A stretch of 64,000 nt of DNA from Zhengitettix transpicula (lineage: Eukaryota > Arthropoda > Insecta > Orthoptera > Tetrigidae). The notes beneath the pieces are model-generated. The model was given only the letters and a program-made list of their open reading frames with translations. It did not search any database and had not been told where the DNA came from. The stretch lies in NCBI GenBank assembly GCA_037074705.1, contig CM073590.1, forward strand, positions 42,121,895-42,185,894, read 5' to 3'. Made by a program: the position numbers and the translations under genes. Positions 33,861 to 46,177 of the stretch are shown piece by piece (the first letter of the stretch is position 1; each line of letters begins with the position of its first letter).

Positions 33861-35349
33861 ATTAATATCTGTACGGATATTGTGGTGACAAATTGTATAT
33901 AAACTGGCCAATTGGTCTCCATAATCGTTATAGGAGGTATATAAATAATAATTTTTCACTTACCTACCAACGAGTTATTCATGTAAATCATTTAATTCAT
34001 TACAATTACTTCTCGAATTCCTTAGTAGAAATTGATTTAGTACTACTTACGATCAGAAAATATTACGTTAGCTTCTTTCCATTAAACCTACTGTATAGCA
34101 CATAATATATTATAATTGGCGCTTGGTCGAAACTACCTTCATGGCAGTGTTGGTTTCTGCGTTAGCTACATGACACGTTTGGTTTATAACTCTATATAGT
34201 ATGGATGCGAGTCTTGAAACACAACCACGATAGAGCGAATATACTCGGATAGTTTCAGCGTTCTGTTATGTCGAAAACGTTTTTCTTTAATAATATCTTA
34301 CACGTCGCTGTTTTAAACGTGATAAACGTAATTTGCACTCAATAAAACGTTGTCACCAGTGTTGTTTCCTACTTAATATTAGTTATAAATAACTGTCTCA
34401 GTATCTCGTTACTCGGCTGAGCTTCGAACGTGCACAGGAAAAAGCTGCCACGTCAGAACACCGTCTTAAGGTATTCAAAATTGAGCTTGAAAAGTCTACA
34501 GTGCTCAGACATGACATCTAGTCATAAATTATCTCACTTTTAATAACTAAACCGGAGAGTTGTGTGATTCTGAATTCCGACATGCGAAGCGAAATAGCTT
34601 CATTAATTACAGGGCAACAAGATAATTATTGCGAAGGACGCAAATCTATGCCGTTCAACTCGATGAAGCATTTTTACAAAATGATAATTGATAATTTTAA
34701 ATGGTTCAAGTTTGTCTCACTGTTAGAGTATTCCAAACAAACCACACGCAACTCGCCAGGGTCCAAGTAGCAGTCCACGTCTCCGGTTTAACGTGAAGTG
34801 ATTTTGACATTCGTGGAGATAAAACAACAACCCTTTGCGATTTCGTAAAAGCACTTAACGGATGCGTCTGCGATCCATTGAGCACATCAGCAAAAAAATT
34901 GTTGTTTTTTTAAAAAAAACTTTTTGATTCCTTGCAAAGAATATCTATGCAGAGATCACATCTTTCCTGTAACTAATTTTTTTAACAAACCATAACAATA
35001 ATTAAATTAATATCATAATTAGCGTTCATTATAGTTTCAATAGATTATGCGTATAATTTCAGTATTTGACAGATATGAATTGAATAACTATTTATTTAAT
35101 GACAATTTTTGGGATATTTTAAATGAAGAACTAGGCAATGTATACAAATTATTTATAATACTCCAACCCCACGTACAACTGAGCAAGTCATAAATAACGG
35201 ATAAACGTTGTATAATTATATTTTTATCAATGACTTTATAATTTTTTTTCTGACTTCTGGCGTTGCCCATGTTCTTATTTACATAAGCCCGAAAAAGTAT
35301 TTAATTCTATATTAATCTTTAGTCAAGAAGTGATTTATCCTAAATCTAA
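33861..35349. other. AT-rich noncoding DNA, no gene seen
   Basis: It contains a T7A8 palindromic tract at 34905-34919. No gene or repeat family recognised. Confidence 0.5.
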
Positions 35350-35614
35350 CTGTTCCTAGTTCCGTACATACTTTCGACCGATAGTGCATTAATTGAACAG
35401 CTGTAAAATACATTGAATTTTATTGCGTCAATCCCGACAAACATACCTCCGATATTCTTCTTAAATATACTCCTTGAGTACTGCAAGATATAATTTTCCC
35501 ACAGTCTTTAGACATTACGAAAGATTAAATTGAAGAAATTCTTAGCTAGATTCACAATGTAAACAAATGGTCGCCATATTGGAATCACTAATATGGCGAC
35601 GAAAATTAACTTAC
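35350..35614. repeat. Repeat family 5, copy b
   Basis: Same orientation and order of blocks as copy a at 32217-32531, without the 49-bp tandem duplication. It ends AAAATTAACTTAC like copy a. Just before the end it has a perfect 11-bp hairpin (next entry). Confidence 0.8.
35570..35600. repeat. Perfect 11-bp hairpin
   Basis: GTCGCCATATT (35570-35580) and AATATGGCGAC (35590-35600) are exact reverse complements around a 9-base loop. Copy a of family 5 has only the first arm. Confidence 0.95.
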
Positions 35615-35819
35615 ATTTTCCGCAAGGATCGTAAAGTATTTCGTGTAGGTTATGTTATCATTCGATGGAGTATTGCTGGATGAAAATATAGTTGTTATTC
35701 AATGGAAATATTTCTGCTTTATTTTATTATGGAAAAAGGAACTATTTCCTTTGTTCGTCGCGTAGTAACATCTCTCTTTGCGTGACGTCATTTTCTCTTG
35801 ACGCGCAGTAATTTAACAC

Positions 35820-36003
35820 TTAATGATCACATCATCAACCTTTATACTAGGGGTTTTCACCGCCACAGTACCGTTTCTCGTGTTTTTAAGAATATGTGTG
35901 CCAAATTTTGTTGCAATCTGTCCACTTGTTTAAATCTGTATATAAATTGACGTAAACATATACATACATACAAATATACATCCTTTTTTATTATATAGAT
36001 AGT
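35820..36003 (+). repeat. Dispersed arthropod-type repeat, 3' end
   Basis: The text GTGCCAAATTTTGTTGCAAT, TGTCCACTTG, ACATACATACAAATATACAT and a TTATATAGATAG end has the form of the 3' end of a repeat common in arthropod genomes, whose 5' end resembles the family-3 leader. The class is uncertain. Confidence 0.5.
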
Positions 36004-36470
36004 AAAATTAAAATTTCTGAAAATTATAATTATTAATATGTAAGAGAAAATAAATTATTTGCGAGAGAGTGTAGAATCCGATCACTGAAACCTCACTTAT
36101 CGATGCAAGGCATAATGTCTGATTTATGTTATTAATATGTTCCCGGAACGTGAGTAGAAAAAATTCTTAATCTTTTGTTGCACATTAAAATTCTGTTGAG
36201 TGGATGAACCCCAAAGTTTAACCGTAACGGTATTGTGATTTACGTTGCGTAACTGTGCAAATATGTCATGCAATGGTTAATACAGCCGACAAAGCTTGTA
36301 CGAAATGGAAAACTTCTCAGGATGTATGCTCATTTTGGTGTATCATCCTTTTTCTTTGTGCTTCTCTATGTATCTGTACCCATTCTCCACTACACCTGGG
36401 ATTTAATCTGAAACTCGTGTTGTAGAAAGGAGTGGATATCCCTGTCTCGAGTTGTGCTTTTCTTTAGTGT
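36004..36470. other. Noncoding DNA, no gene seen
   Basis: Nothing recognised. Confidence 0.45.
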
Positions 36471-36479
36471 CCTCAAATT

Positions 36480-36700
36480 GAAGGGTAAATGCTGTGAACT
36501 GCCAACGCGAGACCCACGTGAGTGTTAATGTGTGTCACGGCGACGCAGGTGCGTGTCTGCAGGGATTTGCGCACCTTGCCGAGCTAATTACAGCCATCTA
36601 GCGTCCTCCAAGCTTTGCTTATCAGTGCACCGAAATAGCTCTCTGCCTACACTCCGATACTCAAATTTGACAAATAACTGCCGCACGGCGTACTTATAAT
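36480..36700. promoter_or_regulatory. GC-richer island, candidate cis-regulatory element
   Basis: A 220-bp island with clustered motifs: CACGTG-like CCCACGTGAG, CAGGTGCG and CGCACCTTGC (E-box/Snail-type, inverted to each other), CTAATTAC (homeodomain core) and GCTTATC (GATA). It stands out from AT-rich flanks and has no repeat relation here. Conservation cannot be judged from one sequence. Confidence 0.25.
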
Positions 36701-37194
36701 TCCTGACTCTTGATTATGTCCATTGAAACTTACTGAAAAAAAAATAATTGAAGGTTAAACCCAAAGAAGCAAAATGAAGCCATCCTCACAATTTCTGTCT
36801 GCTGTCAGTTGAGTGATAAAACGATGCCCACATTCTGCTCAACTTATCTATAGAAATTCTGCCTACCACCGAAATATTTTTCAGGTGCTTAATATTTTAT
36901 TATAAACTAAAATCAGTGGGTATTTTTGTGCCACATTGAACAAATGAAGGATGACCGAAGAGGATTGTCGCACCCAGGTGTGAAACCGTCGATAGCTGGT
37001 TATAAAGTTGAGTCTCAACAACTTTACAGTGGCACCACACGCATATTGAAGAATTTGCTTAATAGAAACTATACAACACGGGGTCTAGATTCCACTGATA
37101 CTTGAACCCCTTTTATTTAGGATCCAACGTACAGTCTTACCGTAATTCCATGGGACAATTCTAATTTTTCGAAGATTTACATTATGCAATATGT
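36701..37194. other. Noncoding DNA, no gene seen
   Basis: Nothing recognised. Confidence 0.45.
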
Positions 37195-37478
37195 GAAGTA
37201 ATCTATATAAATAAAACATTAGCCCGTTTTAGCAGGATAAACTCTAAAACTCCTGAACTGACTTCAATTAATTTTCATTTTGTATTTATACTTTCGCAAA
37301 GGGTACTTGATACGCTAAATATTTCTTCCAATTCAACTCAAGAGTGGAGGTTTATAGAAAAGTCAAACAACATTTGAATTATTAGCTAACTTCATCGTCT
37401 TTGGATTAGTAACACTTTCTTTAGAATTATTGGTATTTCATGTAGTGTGGACAACGGGTACGTACGGCAAGGTCAATA
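37195..37478 (-). repeat. Dispersed arthropod-type repeat, reverse orientation
   Basis: It starts GTAATCTATATAAATAAAAC, has AACTCCTGAACTGACTTCAA-like text and ends GGACAACGGGTACGTACGG, which resembles the complement of the family-3 leader region. It is probably a short copy of the element class whose other end is at 35820-36003. Confidence 0.4.
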
Positions 37479-37587
37479 ATGACTGTGAAAAGGCAGAAAA
37501 GGCTTCAAAATATCTGTTTAATAAACTACTAATTTTTCGGAATAATTATTTATTTTAATCAAAGGTTTATTTTAGGTTAGTACACTT

Positions 37588-37790
37588 TCTGATGCAGGTT
37601 TTCCAGGGTTTGTCCTGAATCACTTTCAAGCAAATGTCGGGAGGAAGGGTCCTTAATCCATACCCCGGGGCCCTAGTTAACCCTTGGCTACCTTCCTCTA
37701 CCATTCCGCATCCCCCCTTTCAAATCCCTTCCTATGGTATTAAAGGAAAGTTACCACTACGCGGATTAGGAACCTGTTGCTCTAAAAAAA
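37588..37790 (+). repeat. Repeat family 2, copy 4 (5'-truncated)
   Basis: It runs from TCTGATGCAGGTTTTCCAGG to ACCTGTTGCTCTAAAAAAAA, keeping the 3' end only. Confidence 0.85.
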
Positions 37791-40330
37791 ACACCACAAT
37801 CTACCCAAAATCATCACTTTCGCCATATTTTTAAACGGAAAACAGTAGCAAATAGCGAGTTAGTTAAATTTTACAAGATTTTTCACAGAATATTCAGATG
37901 TCTGTCGTATTATTCGCATCTGTACAGTTGCTCGCTTTCACCTAGAACCTATTGTAAATTTATTATGAAAGTATTTTAAAATAATCACGTTTAAAATTTA
38001 GTCGCATAATTAATTTGTAGCCGTATTGCTGCTTTTTATTATAACGACATTTAAAATATTCATAACAGAATTGTGAAGGTTTGGGTTAAAATGAAACTTC
38101 AAGCCATAAAGCAGGGAGAAAAAATCACGATGAATAGTACGATAGAACAAAATCTATGAGGTGGTTAAATAACCGCTGGTCGTCTACTTGCCGGGATACA
38201 AGAAAGAAAGCCTTTAAGACCAATCAGTTCTCCTTGAAAACCTGCACTAGAAATATTGGTTTAGTTGACGTAACGAAAGCAGGTTTTGTATGGTTTCCGT
38301 GCAGTTTCCCTGACGAATCCTGGGAAGTTTTTCTGGCAGGTCCTGACTCACTCCTTCATATCAGACTTTCCTTGTTTGGGAAAGTAAATTCTGATAGGCG
38401 AAACGGTCAAATAGTTCGAATTGCATCCAGTAAAACTTTTGAAATAATCAATACAATAAGACGAAGAATGTCGTTGTTCTAATATGTTATTTCTGTAAAG
38501 AAAGCAGAGTATTAAGTAAACCCGATAATTTTATCTTTGGCCATCATATCAATTAGGTAGTTTAACATCGTATCGTGTAATAAAGTAGTTGTTAATTTAA
38601 TATATTACTGTTCTAGATTTAGGTTTAAATGTACTGAATTCATGAGCCCTTTACTCAGGAAATAAGACAAGTGAAAAACAATAATCTCGTTGAATGTGGT
38701 TCAGTCACATAAACGAGTCTTACGTATTAAAATAAATAAATATATTGCAAATTACATTTAAATTTGCTCTCAATCGTCTCGACTTAAATGATTATTTTTA
38801 CTTTACGAAGTTTTCACCATAATAACTGAAAATTATTTTCAGACACTAAGATGCCTAATTTTTACTTATTTTATATTAACACCAGAGCAAACTAAATTTA
38901 TCATGCGTACTGTTTCAAAAATTGTATTTCTCTCTCACAACTTTAAAGAGTATATTGTAATTAAATGGAAGTATTAAAATCTTACAATACTACATGTTTC
39001 ATCTACATGTAATTTGTACAAATTACTTTCTCTGTAATAAAGAAGTGTTGAATATCAATGTCTAGTTTACTATAAAATTTGAGCTCTACCATACGTTGTA
39101 ACAATTTTTATTCATTCTCCGTTAAAAGTGACTAGAGAGGATATAAAGTTCATTGATGCTACGTGAGGAACTCTAAAATCTCATGTAATTATTTAAATAC
39201 CATTACTTAATATGACATACACATAATTTGAAATTATTAAAATTACAATGACTAAACGGTTTTGTAATTGATTTACGAAAAGCATTAGTTCAAGTTGTCA
39301 ACCTGCAATTTGGAGATAAAAGAAAGTCAAATTCGGTTGTTAATAGAACAGATTAAATATGAGAAACTAGGAAACCTCATAGACCGTTAAAAATCCACCT
39401 TCTTTATCTCGTTGAACGTAAATATAAAAAGGAAGGACAAAAAGTTCTGAATTTCATCTTGAAGTCATAGATAATAATTCGATAAACGAATTCTAGTTAT
39501 TACATAAGTCCATATTTAAATAAATCTCGAAATCATAAGATATTGTCTACCCACAAAACACAGCCTATTATATTTATTAGGACACACTCCTAATAAGAAG
39601 TAAGTGAAGTTATCATTTATGAGGTAAAGCATCGTATGGTATAGTAAACTCTACGTTCCAGCTGTAATACGTTGCTCGCAAAAAATGCCCCAAGTTTGTC
39701 TGAAAGATTCCCGACAAGTGAAAATTGTAACGAATTTTATTTTTTCATTGTAATTTTAAATGACGAAATACAATGAACTTCAATTTTATATATAAAACAT
39801 GAAAATAATTCATTGAAATGTGTTTGCGTCTATAGAAACTTGATGTATTTATTATTTATCTACTAGCAATGTTATGAAATAATTTCTGATTTTATTCTCA
39901 GTTTTGCTCATTTATTTTAATTTTAGTAGTATGAACGTTAAGTAGTAGACCACTGAAGTAGTATTATCGGCACTAGGACCAAATAATTAGAATGGACTGT
40001 CTGTTCTATAAAGACAATTACCGTGCTGTACTGTCGAAAGCATTTATTTATACCCGTTTGTTGAAACTTATAAGTTTTTATTTACATTTTAATGATATCA
40101 ATAATTGACCATTATTTTACTTTCCAATAACGAAATTTATTTTTTAGTTCGCTCTATTTATTATGAGAAAAATGATTTTCTGGGTGTAAATGTTTTGATG
40201 AAGTTCTCTGGCGCTTCTGGTCCGGTTCAGTCTGTTTAAAAGATCAGATCATGATACTCTCTTTCCAAAATTATTGTGAAAGTAAATTTCTCGATCGTTA
40301 GTTAGGACGAGCCCTTGGTTTTTCGAAGAG
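37791..40330. other. AT-rich noncoding DNA, no gene seen
   Basis: No supported feature in 2.5 kb. A 108-residue frame at 38156-38482 has no recognisable domain or context. Confidence 0.45.
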
Positions 40331-40339
40331 AAAGTCGGG

Positions 40340-40660
40340 TTGTTTGGAGTTCTTTGTGCTTGTCGCTGGCGCGGGGCCAGCGTGACGTCACCGGGCAGTT
40401 AATCAGCCCGTCACAACATTAACGAGATTGCTCCACAGGTTGCAACGCCCGCCGCCCAGCAACACGGCTCTGGATTTCTATTTCCTCGAATCCATATCCC
40501 ACACAACTACACTATTTCCTTCAATGCTAGGAATGGGATGACTACACTTCTCGCTTCATCCGGCATTGCGACGAACCACTCGTTTCTGGAATTCTAGCTC
40601 AGTCTGTTATAAAACGCGGCATTGCTTCGCCATTTAGCATTCGCATTAGTTTATTTGGCG
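40340..40660 (+). promoter_or_regulatory. CpG-richer island with CRE and TATA-like box, candidate promoter
   Basis: GC-rich segment containing the perfect CRE/ATF octamer TGACGTCA (40383-40390) inside GCGTGACGTCACCGGGC, and 220 bp downstream TATAAAACGCGGC (TATA box 40608-40614). A start site would be expected near 40640, but the CGCATTAGTT there is a poor initiator. The frame downstream (40662-40862) has no recognisable product. No repeat relation was seen. Confidence 0.3.
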
Positions 40661-40984
40661 TGTGTGTTATATGCTACAGTTAACACTATGTGTTTGTAAA
40701 CAATTATTTCCTGAGTCGTCTTTGAAAGCAAAATCGTTCCTGTGTAATAAACCGTTTGCATTTTTCTCCTCATCTACAAACTTTAATTTCTGTCAACCCC
40801 CACTATTCTTACGCTCCATGGTAACTTGTGTCACTAAGTTTACAAACTCGAATATGTCGTAACAAGGTGGTTTTTCGGAAACTTTTTATTAAGTGCGTTT
40901 GCAAGTTTCTGTTTGCTGCTCATTATTATTTTAGGTTTTCCCCTACTTATTTTTAGTCCGAGTTTCTCTTCCCTCTCTTTTGGA

Positions 40985-41404
40985 GGAGGCTACCTTTATG
41001 AATGGCTCCTCCTCTCTTTGGTTTTTTGAACTAAGGTTCCCACAATCCGAGCCACATCGGCCTGTTTCGAGAGGTTAGGTTCCGGGGTCGTTGACCTTGG
41101 GCATACGGTAAGAGTTCTCCGCTATTGCTATTGGAATAGTCGGCCAACTGCCTCCTAAACTGGTCGAGGCACGGAAGGGCGTGGGACAAGTACCAAATGC
41201 CTGACCTACCTGATGCAGGTTTTTCTAGGTTTTTTCTGCATCACTTTCAAGCGAATTGCCTGTTAGGATCCTTTAACTATAGTCGGGGGCCCTAGTTAAC
41301 CCTTGGCTACCTACCGCTACCTTTCCGCATCCCTCATTTCAGTCTCTTTCCTGTGCTATAAGAGGGTACTTGCCACCACGTGAATTAGTCTATATATAGC
41401 CTGC
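40985..41404 (+). repeat. Repeat family 2, copy 5
   Basis: Landmarks GAACTAAGGTTCCCACA, CGGCCAACTGCCTCCTAAAC, CTGACCTACCTGATGCAG, CCCTAGTTAACCCTTGGCTA and TATAAGAGGGTACTTGCCAC are present, with small deletions. The start is uncertain. Confidence 0.8.
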
Positions 41405-41481
41405 CTTCTTCTTTGAGTGTTTTGTCTATTCCTTGCACTATATTTACCAAACCTTGCTTCTTCTCTGACAAAAGAAAGTTC

Positions 41482-41568
41482 TTTTTTTTAGGGTAATAGA
41501 CGACATGAGGGTAATCAAAATGGTGGCAACTCCCCTTTAATAACATAGGAAGGAAAGGTTTTTTGCAA
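41482..41568 (-). repeat. Repeat family 2, 3'-end fragment
   Basis: Minus-strand fragment: TTTTTTTTAGGGTAATAGAC, GACATGAGGGTAATC, GGTGGCAACTCCCCTTTAAT. It lies 78 bp from copy 5 in opposite orientation. Confidence 0.8.
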
Positions 41569-42230
41569 AAATGCATTAAACTCTGCAGCATTGTATCTTG
41601 ATGGCGAGAACCTTTTTTAGAAGGTAGGTGACGAATCCTTGCCGGGTTCCACTACAGAGTTGGTACTATACAGAACATTAATATTGGAATGCCAATCTTC
41701 AAGTAGTTGCACAGTGTTGTAAGCTATTGAATTTAACAACTTTTTATGGGAGATAAACGTGAATTGGATATTTGTAGAAACGGTAGCGCAGTGCCCAGTG
41801 TAAAATAATAGCATATTGGTATTCAAGGAACGTGGAGAAACAGGGGTCCGTTTTTAACAACTAATGGCATTCTAGATGTTTGAACTGCATGCACCACACA
41901 CTATCGGAATTCCATTGTTAAAATTAATAGTGCTGTTGGTTCAAATTAAAACTGTACTCCCCCTCCTCCATCCTCTGGTTAAAGCAAATCGACCAGTTAA
42001 AAACGTGACATTAACATCATCAAACGAAATTAAAAGTAATATCAAGTACTGTATAACGTCGACTATCCTATCTGTATACTACACGCTATGGTAAAATTAA
42101 TAATAAAAAAATATTCTGTAATGAAATAAGATTTACTTTCTACAATCCTACATTCCGCGTGCGTAAAGAAAAAGCTGAGTGGCAAACCAGATTTAACTTT
42201 ATCATTTTTGTCAAGTACGGAATACGTTTG
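41569..42230. other. Noncoding DNA, no gene seen
   Basis: Nothing recognised. Confidence 0.45.
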
Positions 42231-42331
42231 TAAATTTGGTGATCTTTTTTAAAACTAATTACGAAATGAGTGATAATCGTAAGTAAATTTGCTGATCTTC
42301 TTTAAAACTAATTACAAAATGAGTGATAATC
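42231..42331 (+). repeat. 49-bp tandem duplication, period 52
   Basis: 42231-42279 and 42283-42331 are about 92% identical (TAAATTTG-TGATCTTTT / TTTAAAACTAATTAC-AAATG). Confidence 0.9.
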
Positions 42332-42989
42332 CGAAAAAGTTATAATGAAATTCATCTCAAAATTTGAACAATATTTTTATTTTTACATTTTTTTATGGTG
42401 TAGTGAATCATTAAACCGTACAATTCATAAGGAACATATTAATAAGGTTACATTGGGTGTGTGTAAGTCTATAGAACTCTGGTCTGCCCTTCCGCCACAT
42501 TGGATCAAGGACCACTAATTCTATTTTTCTGTTTAATCAGTCATTGCTGTGTCCACATTAAGAGCGGATCGCAAGATTTCTTCTGTATCTTCAAAGGCAA
42601 CCTTTATTTCTTTCATTTAGCATGTTATATGTAACAATTTTATACTTCAAAACCAAATATATTTTTAACAATTAAGTTAATCTAATATATTTTTAAATAA
42701 AAGTCAAAAACAGCCTATTAATCCCATATTTATTATAAAATTTAAAACATTACAATTTAACAAACACAACTTTTCGTTCCTAATTGGGATCTCTTCATGT
42801 GTACATTTCAATTAAATTCGTAATAATTTTAAAAAAAATTATTTCTAACAATCTGTCATAAAAACATACATTTATTTATTGTTTTGAAATACAGATTAAA
42901 AGTCAGAGTGAAAAACTTTCCATTGTAAATTTTTCATAATTAAAACTAGAAGTTTGTAGAGTATTTGTTCACGTGAATCCTTTTTTAAA
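42332..42989. other. AT-rich noncoding DNA, no gene seen
   Basis: Nothing recognised. Confidence 0.5.
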
Positions 42990-44060
42990 TCAATAGGCTT
43001 AAATCTTTTGAGCCTTCGTCATCCGAGTTTAACAGATATTTTTTTTTGGATGAACACTTTGTCTTGGTAGCGCACTGCTGTTACGTATCTCTTCAGTAAC
43101 CGTGGACTGTCCCAAGTCTTGACGAATTGCTTCATTCGGTGCAAACTATGGGGCGTTTACCAAGGATCGCAGTACTTTGGATTGGAACCTCTTATAATAC
43201 CGATGTTGGATCTGCTGGCTATACCCCAAACCTGTATCCCATATGAACAGATTGGCCGGATAGTTATGTTATAAAGTAACATTCTACTCACTAGTGAAAG
43301 GTGTGACTTCCGCCCCATCAACCGATACATTTTCTGCAATTTTAGGCCCAATTGTTTTAGTTTTGTGAATATGTGCTTCCTCCATGTAAGGCGTCTATCT
43401 ACGTGCATTCCCAGGTACTTAACTGTTTCTTCCTGTCATTTAAGGACTACAGTGGGAAAAGTACCTCTTCTAGTTGTAAATGTTACATTGGTTGATTTGG
43501 ATTCATTTATATTTTTAAACCACTGTCCTAGGTCATTTAGATAAGTCTGTAAATTCTCAGATGCTATGTTTGGGTCTGTATGGAATGATAGTATCGCTGT
43601 ATCATCAGAGAATGTAGTAATTAATGAGCCAGGAAGATCTGCAGTAAATATGAGATACAACAGCGGCCCCAGCACACTTCCTTGCGGGACGCAGCCTCTG
43701 ATAGGAAACAGCTATGTGTTTGAGTCTCCATACCTAACAAAAAGTGTCTGTCTGTAAGATATGACTTCAGAGTTTCGAAATAATCGGAGGGTAATATATT
43801 TTGATTTTAAATAATAAGCCATCGTGCTAGACCTCATCAAAGGCCTGCACAATATCGAGAAAAACGCCTAAACAATATTATTTAACTTGGAAGTTCTTCA
43901 TAATTATCTCTACTATTCTATGGACTTGCTCTATTGTGGAATGGTTTTGGCGAAATTCGAACTGGTGATTAGGTATATTGTTATTTTCCTTAATTATGGG
44001 TGTTAGTTTATGAAGCAATAATTTTTCAAACGTTTTGGACAGGATTACCTAAATTTCTAC
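42990..44060 (-). pseudogene. Jockey-type LINE ORF2 remnant (reverse transcriptase)
   Basis: The minus-strand product would be the C-terminal half of a non-LTR reverse transcriptase. In order: TFEKLLLHKLTPIIKEN and FRQNHSTIEQVHRI (motifs before the palm), FLDIVQAFDEV (catalytic Asp, 43823-43862, followed by TAG), GCVPQGSVLGPLLYLIF, FSDDTAILSF (catalytic DD near 43600, usually YADD/FADD), WRKHIFTKLKQLG and MLLYNITIRPICSYGIQVWG (thumb), FQSKVLRSLVNAP with a stop, NEAIRQDLG and a final RRLKRFKPIDL near 42997. Several stops and frameshifts break it. No endonuclease domain or ORF1 is seen, so it is 5'-truncated. The jockey-clade call is from motif style. Confidence 0.88.
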
Positions 44061-45895
44061 AGTGCGGTTTGCATACACGTTGCGGCCGAAATGATTGATA
44101 TTGACGTAACTGTTAACACTTCTATTAAGGGTGAAACGTGTTGTTCGTTAAATTATAATATTTTATAACTAATAGGCTGGTGTTTTTCACAAATAGTATT
44201 ATTTTTAATCGCATCAGCAGGTATGGTCCTAAGTGATTGTGTACACTTTTGAATTTCACTAGTCGGGGATCTAATTTTTTGTGGGGTGGTTCATAACATC
44301 CATGCTCGAGTCCGGATTCTAACCCGAGACAGTATTATCTTAGAGTATCGTTACGTAATGGATCAGCAATGTTTCCAGAGCGGGAAAATGGTGGCACGAC
44401 ATTAAACACGCAGTCTCGCGATGTGCCTTGTCATTCAACGTGGAATACCAAATATCACGCTAGTGTCCCTCATTGGTGAAACTTGTATAGCGAAACTAAG
44501 GCGGAATGTTTTAGGCCATAAAGTAAGAATTGATACCATTACTTTGAGGGAGATATAAGCTTGCAGTGGACAATTCTCATGATCTTAGCAGCAGTATTAG
44601 AGATATTGTGTGTGAACATGAGAGCGGAAGGAAGTTGTTAAGGCCTTGTGGCAGATTCGAAACGACTAGCGACTGATCGAATCCCGTACCATTAGTTTCC
44701 GCTGTTGTCAGGTCTCACTAGTGGTAGGTGACCGCCAACGCAGGCACTCATTAATGCTCAAGTTGCGAATCTTCGCAAACACTAGTGGTAACAAATCAAA
44801 TTTATACTCATTTTATCGCTGGTAGCAAATAGCCTGTCCTACGTAGGATTTTTTTTTAAAAAAAATAGATTTAAGTTGAGTCCTAAAATAGTTTTAAATC
44901 GAATAATTCAGTTCCATTACATAATAAAATGCACAATTTATTTTTTGTCATATCTGCTCTTTCGCTACACCTGCGCGAATATCTTAACGAGTGGAGCCAA
45001 ATATTGTCGAAAACATATATTCTTTAACTTCAATAAATCATTACACAACACTAATAACATATAATAAAATAACGGTATTAATAAAACAGCAGGGAGGGAG
45101 GCATGATCAGTAAAGAAGCCATACAAGATAACTCAGCACCACATACGGAATTATCTCGAAACTAAACCTGTTACATCACATAGTCTTAAAAAATGAATGA
45201 GAGATATTTATTACTGCAAGCAAGGAACCCATTGTTAAACTAATGTACGGAAGCTTTAGAAACGTTATATTCGCGTTGTATATAAACGACCTAATAGACA
45301 TACATTCCTATAATTCGATGGAAGAATCCAGCTTATTAGGAACATATTAAAGATTGTGAAAATAAAATTCTAGTAGAAGTCACCAGGCATGTCTGTGAAC
45401 AATGTGTACCATATTAAGTTTCAGCGGAAAATTCATAATATAATATTCTTTTATTTCGTCCGTATCTATTTCTTGACGTATCCTATTTCTTCTGTGACAA
45501 TTAACGGAAAAAATTATAAAGTACTTAAAAAAACGTACACATGATAATTTTGTACACTTATTCACGAAATGCTATTTGTGCTAAGTCTTTTTCTAAATAT
45601 CAGTAAAATAGATCATATGAAACATGTAGTGTAAAGTAGGGTTACAGTTCAACAGATCTCGGGAATAAAATAAATTTAAAATGGCAATTTATGTGTTATT
45701 TTTTTAAAAAAGAAAAGTGATTATGGACGAAACTGAATTTGAACTGGAACTCATTATATCATGTGCGTCCAAAACACACTTCATCGGAGAAATGTGGTTA
45801 TAAATATATGTATACCATACGCCTATTTCCAACTTTATCTTTCATATACTTATTCTTGGTCTTTAAGCATTCCTGTCCAAATTCGCGACATGTTC
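44061..45895. other. Noncoding DNA, no gene seen
   Basis: It contains a T9A8 tract at 44849-44865 and T7A6 at 45699-45711. No gene is supported. Confidence 0.45.
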
Positions 45896-45898
45896 CAC

Positions 45899-46169
45899 TG
45901 TCGGCCAGCTGCCTCCAGCAGCACACCCCCACAGCAAACCCCTCTCCCGGCACCGGAAGGGAGTGAGACAAGTGCCTACTGCCCGACCTACCTAGGCATC
46001 ACTTTTAGGCAAATGCCTGATAAGATCCTTAAACTACAGCCCGGGGGCCAAAGTTAACCATTGGCTACCTTCCTCTACCCTTCCGCAATCCCCCTTTCAA
46101 TTCCCTTCCTATGCTATTAAAGTGGAGTTGCCACCATGTGGATTACCCTCATGTAGACTATTACTCCAA
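45899..46169 (+). repeat. Repeat family 2, copy 6 (5'-truncated)
   Basis: It runs from GTCGGCCAGCTGCCTCC to TGTAGACTATTACTCC, with a short deletion in the middle. Family-1 copy E starts nine bases after its end, so E may have inserted into or beside its A/T-rich tail. Confidence 0.85.
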
Positions 46170-46177
46170 TATATATA

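Noticed and set aside
38156..38482. 108-residue plus-strand frame
   Set aside because: No recognisable domain; isolated in noncoding DNA.
45241..45330. Short translated phrase FALYINDLIDI resembling a LINE reverse transcriptase motif
   Set aside because: Only about a dozen residues match the pattern and the flanking translation does not continue the family. Too little to call.
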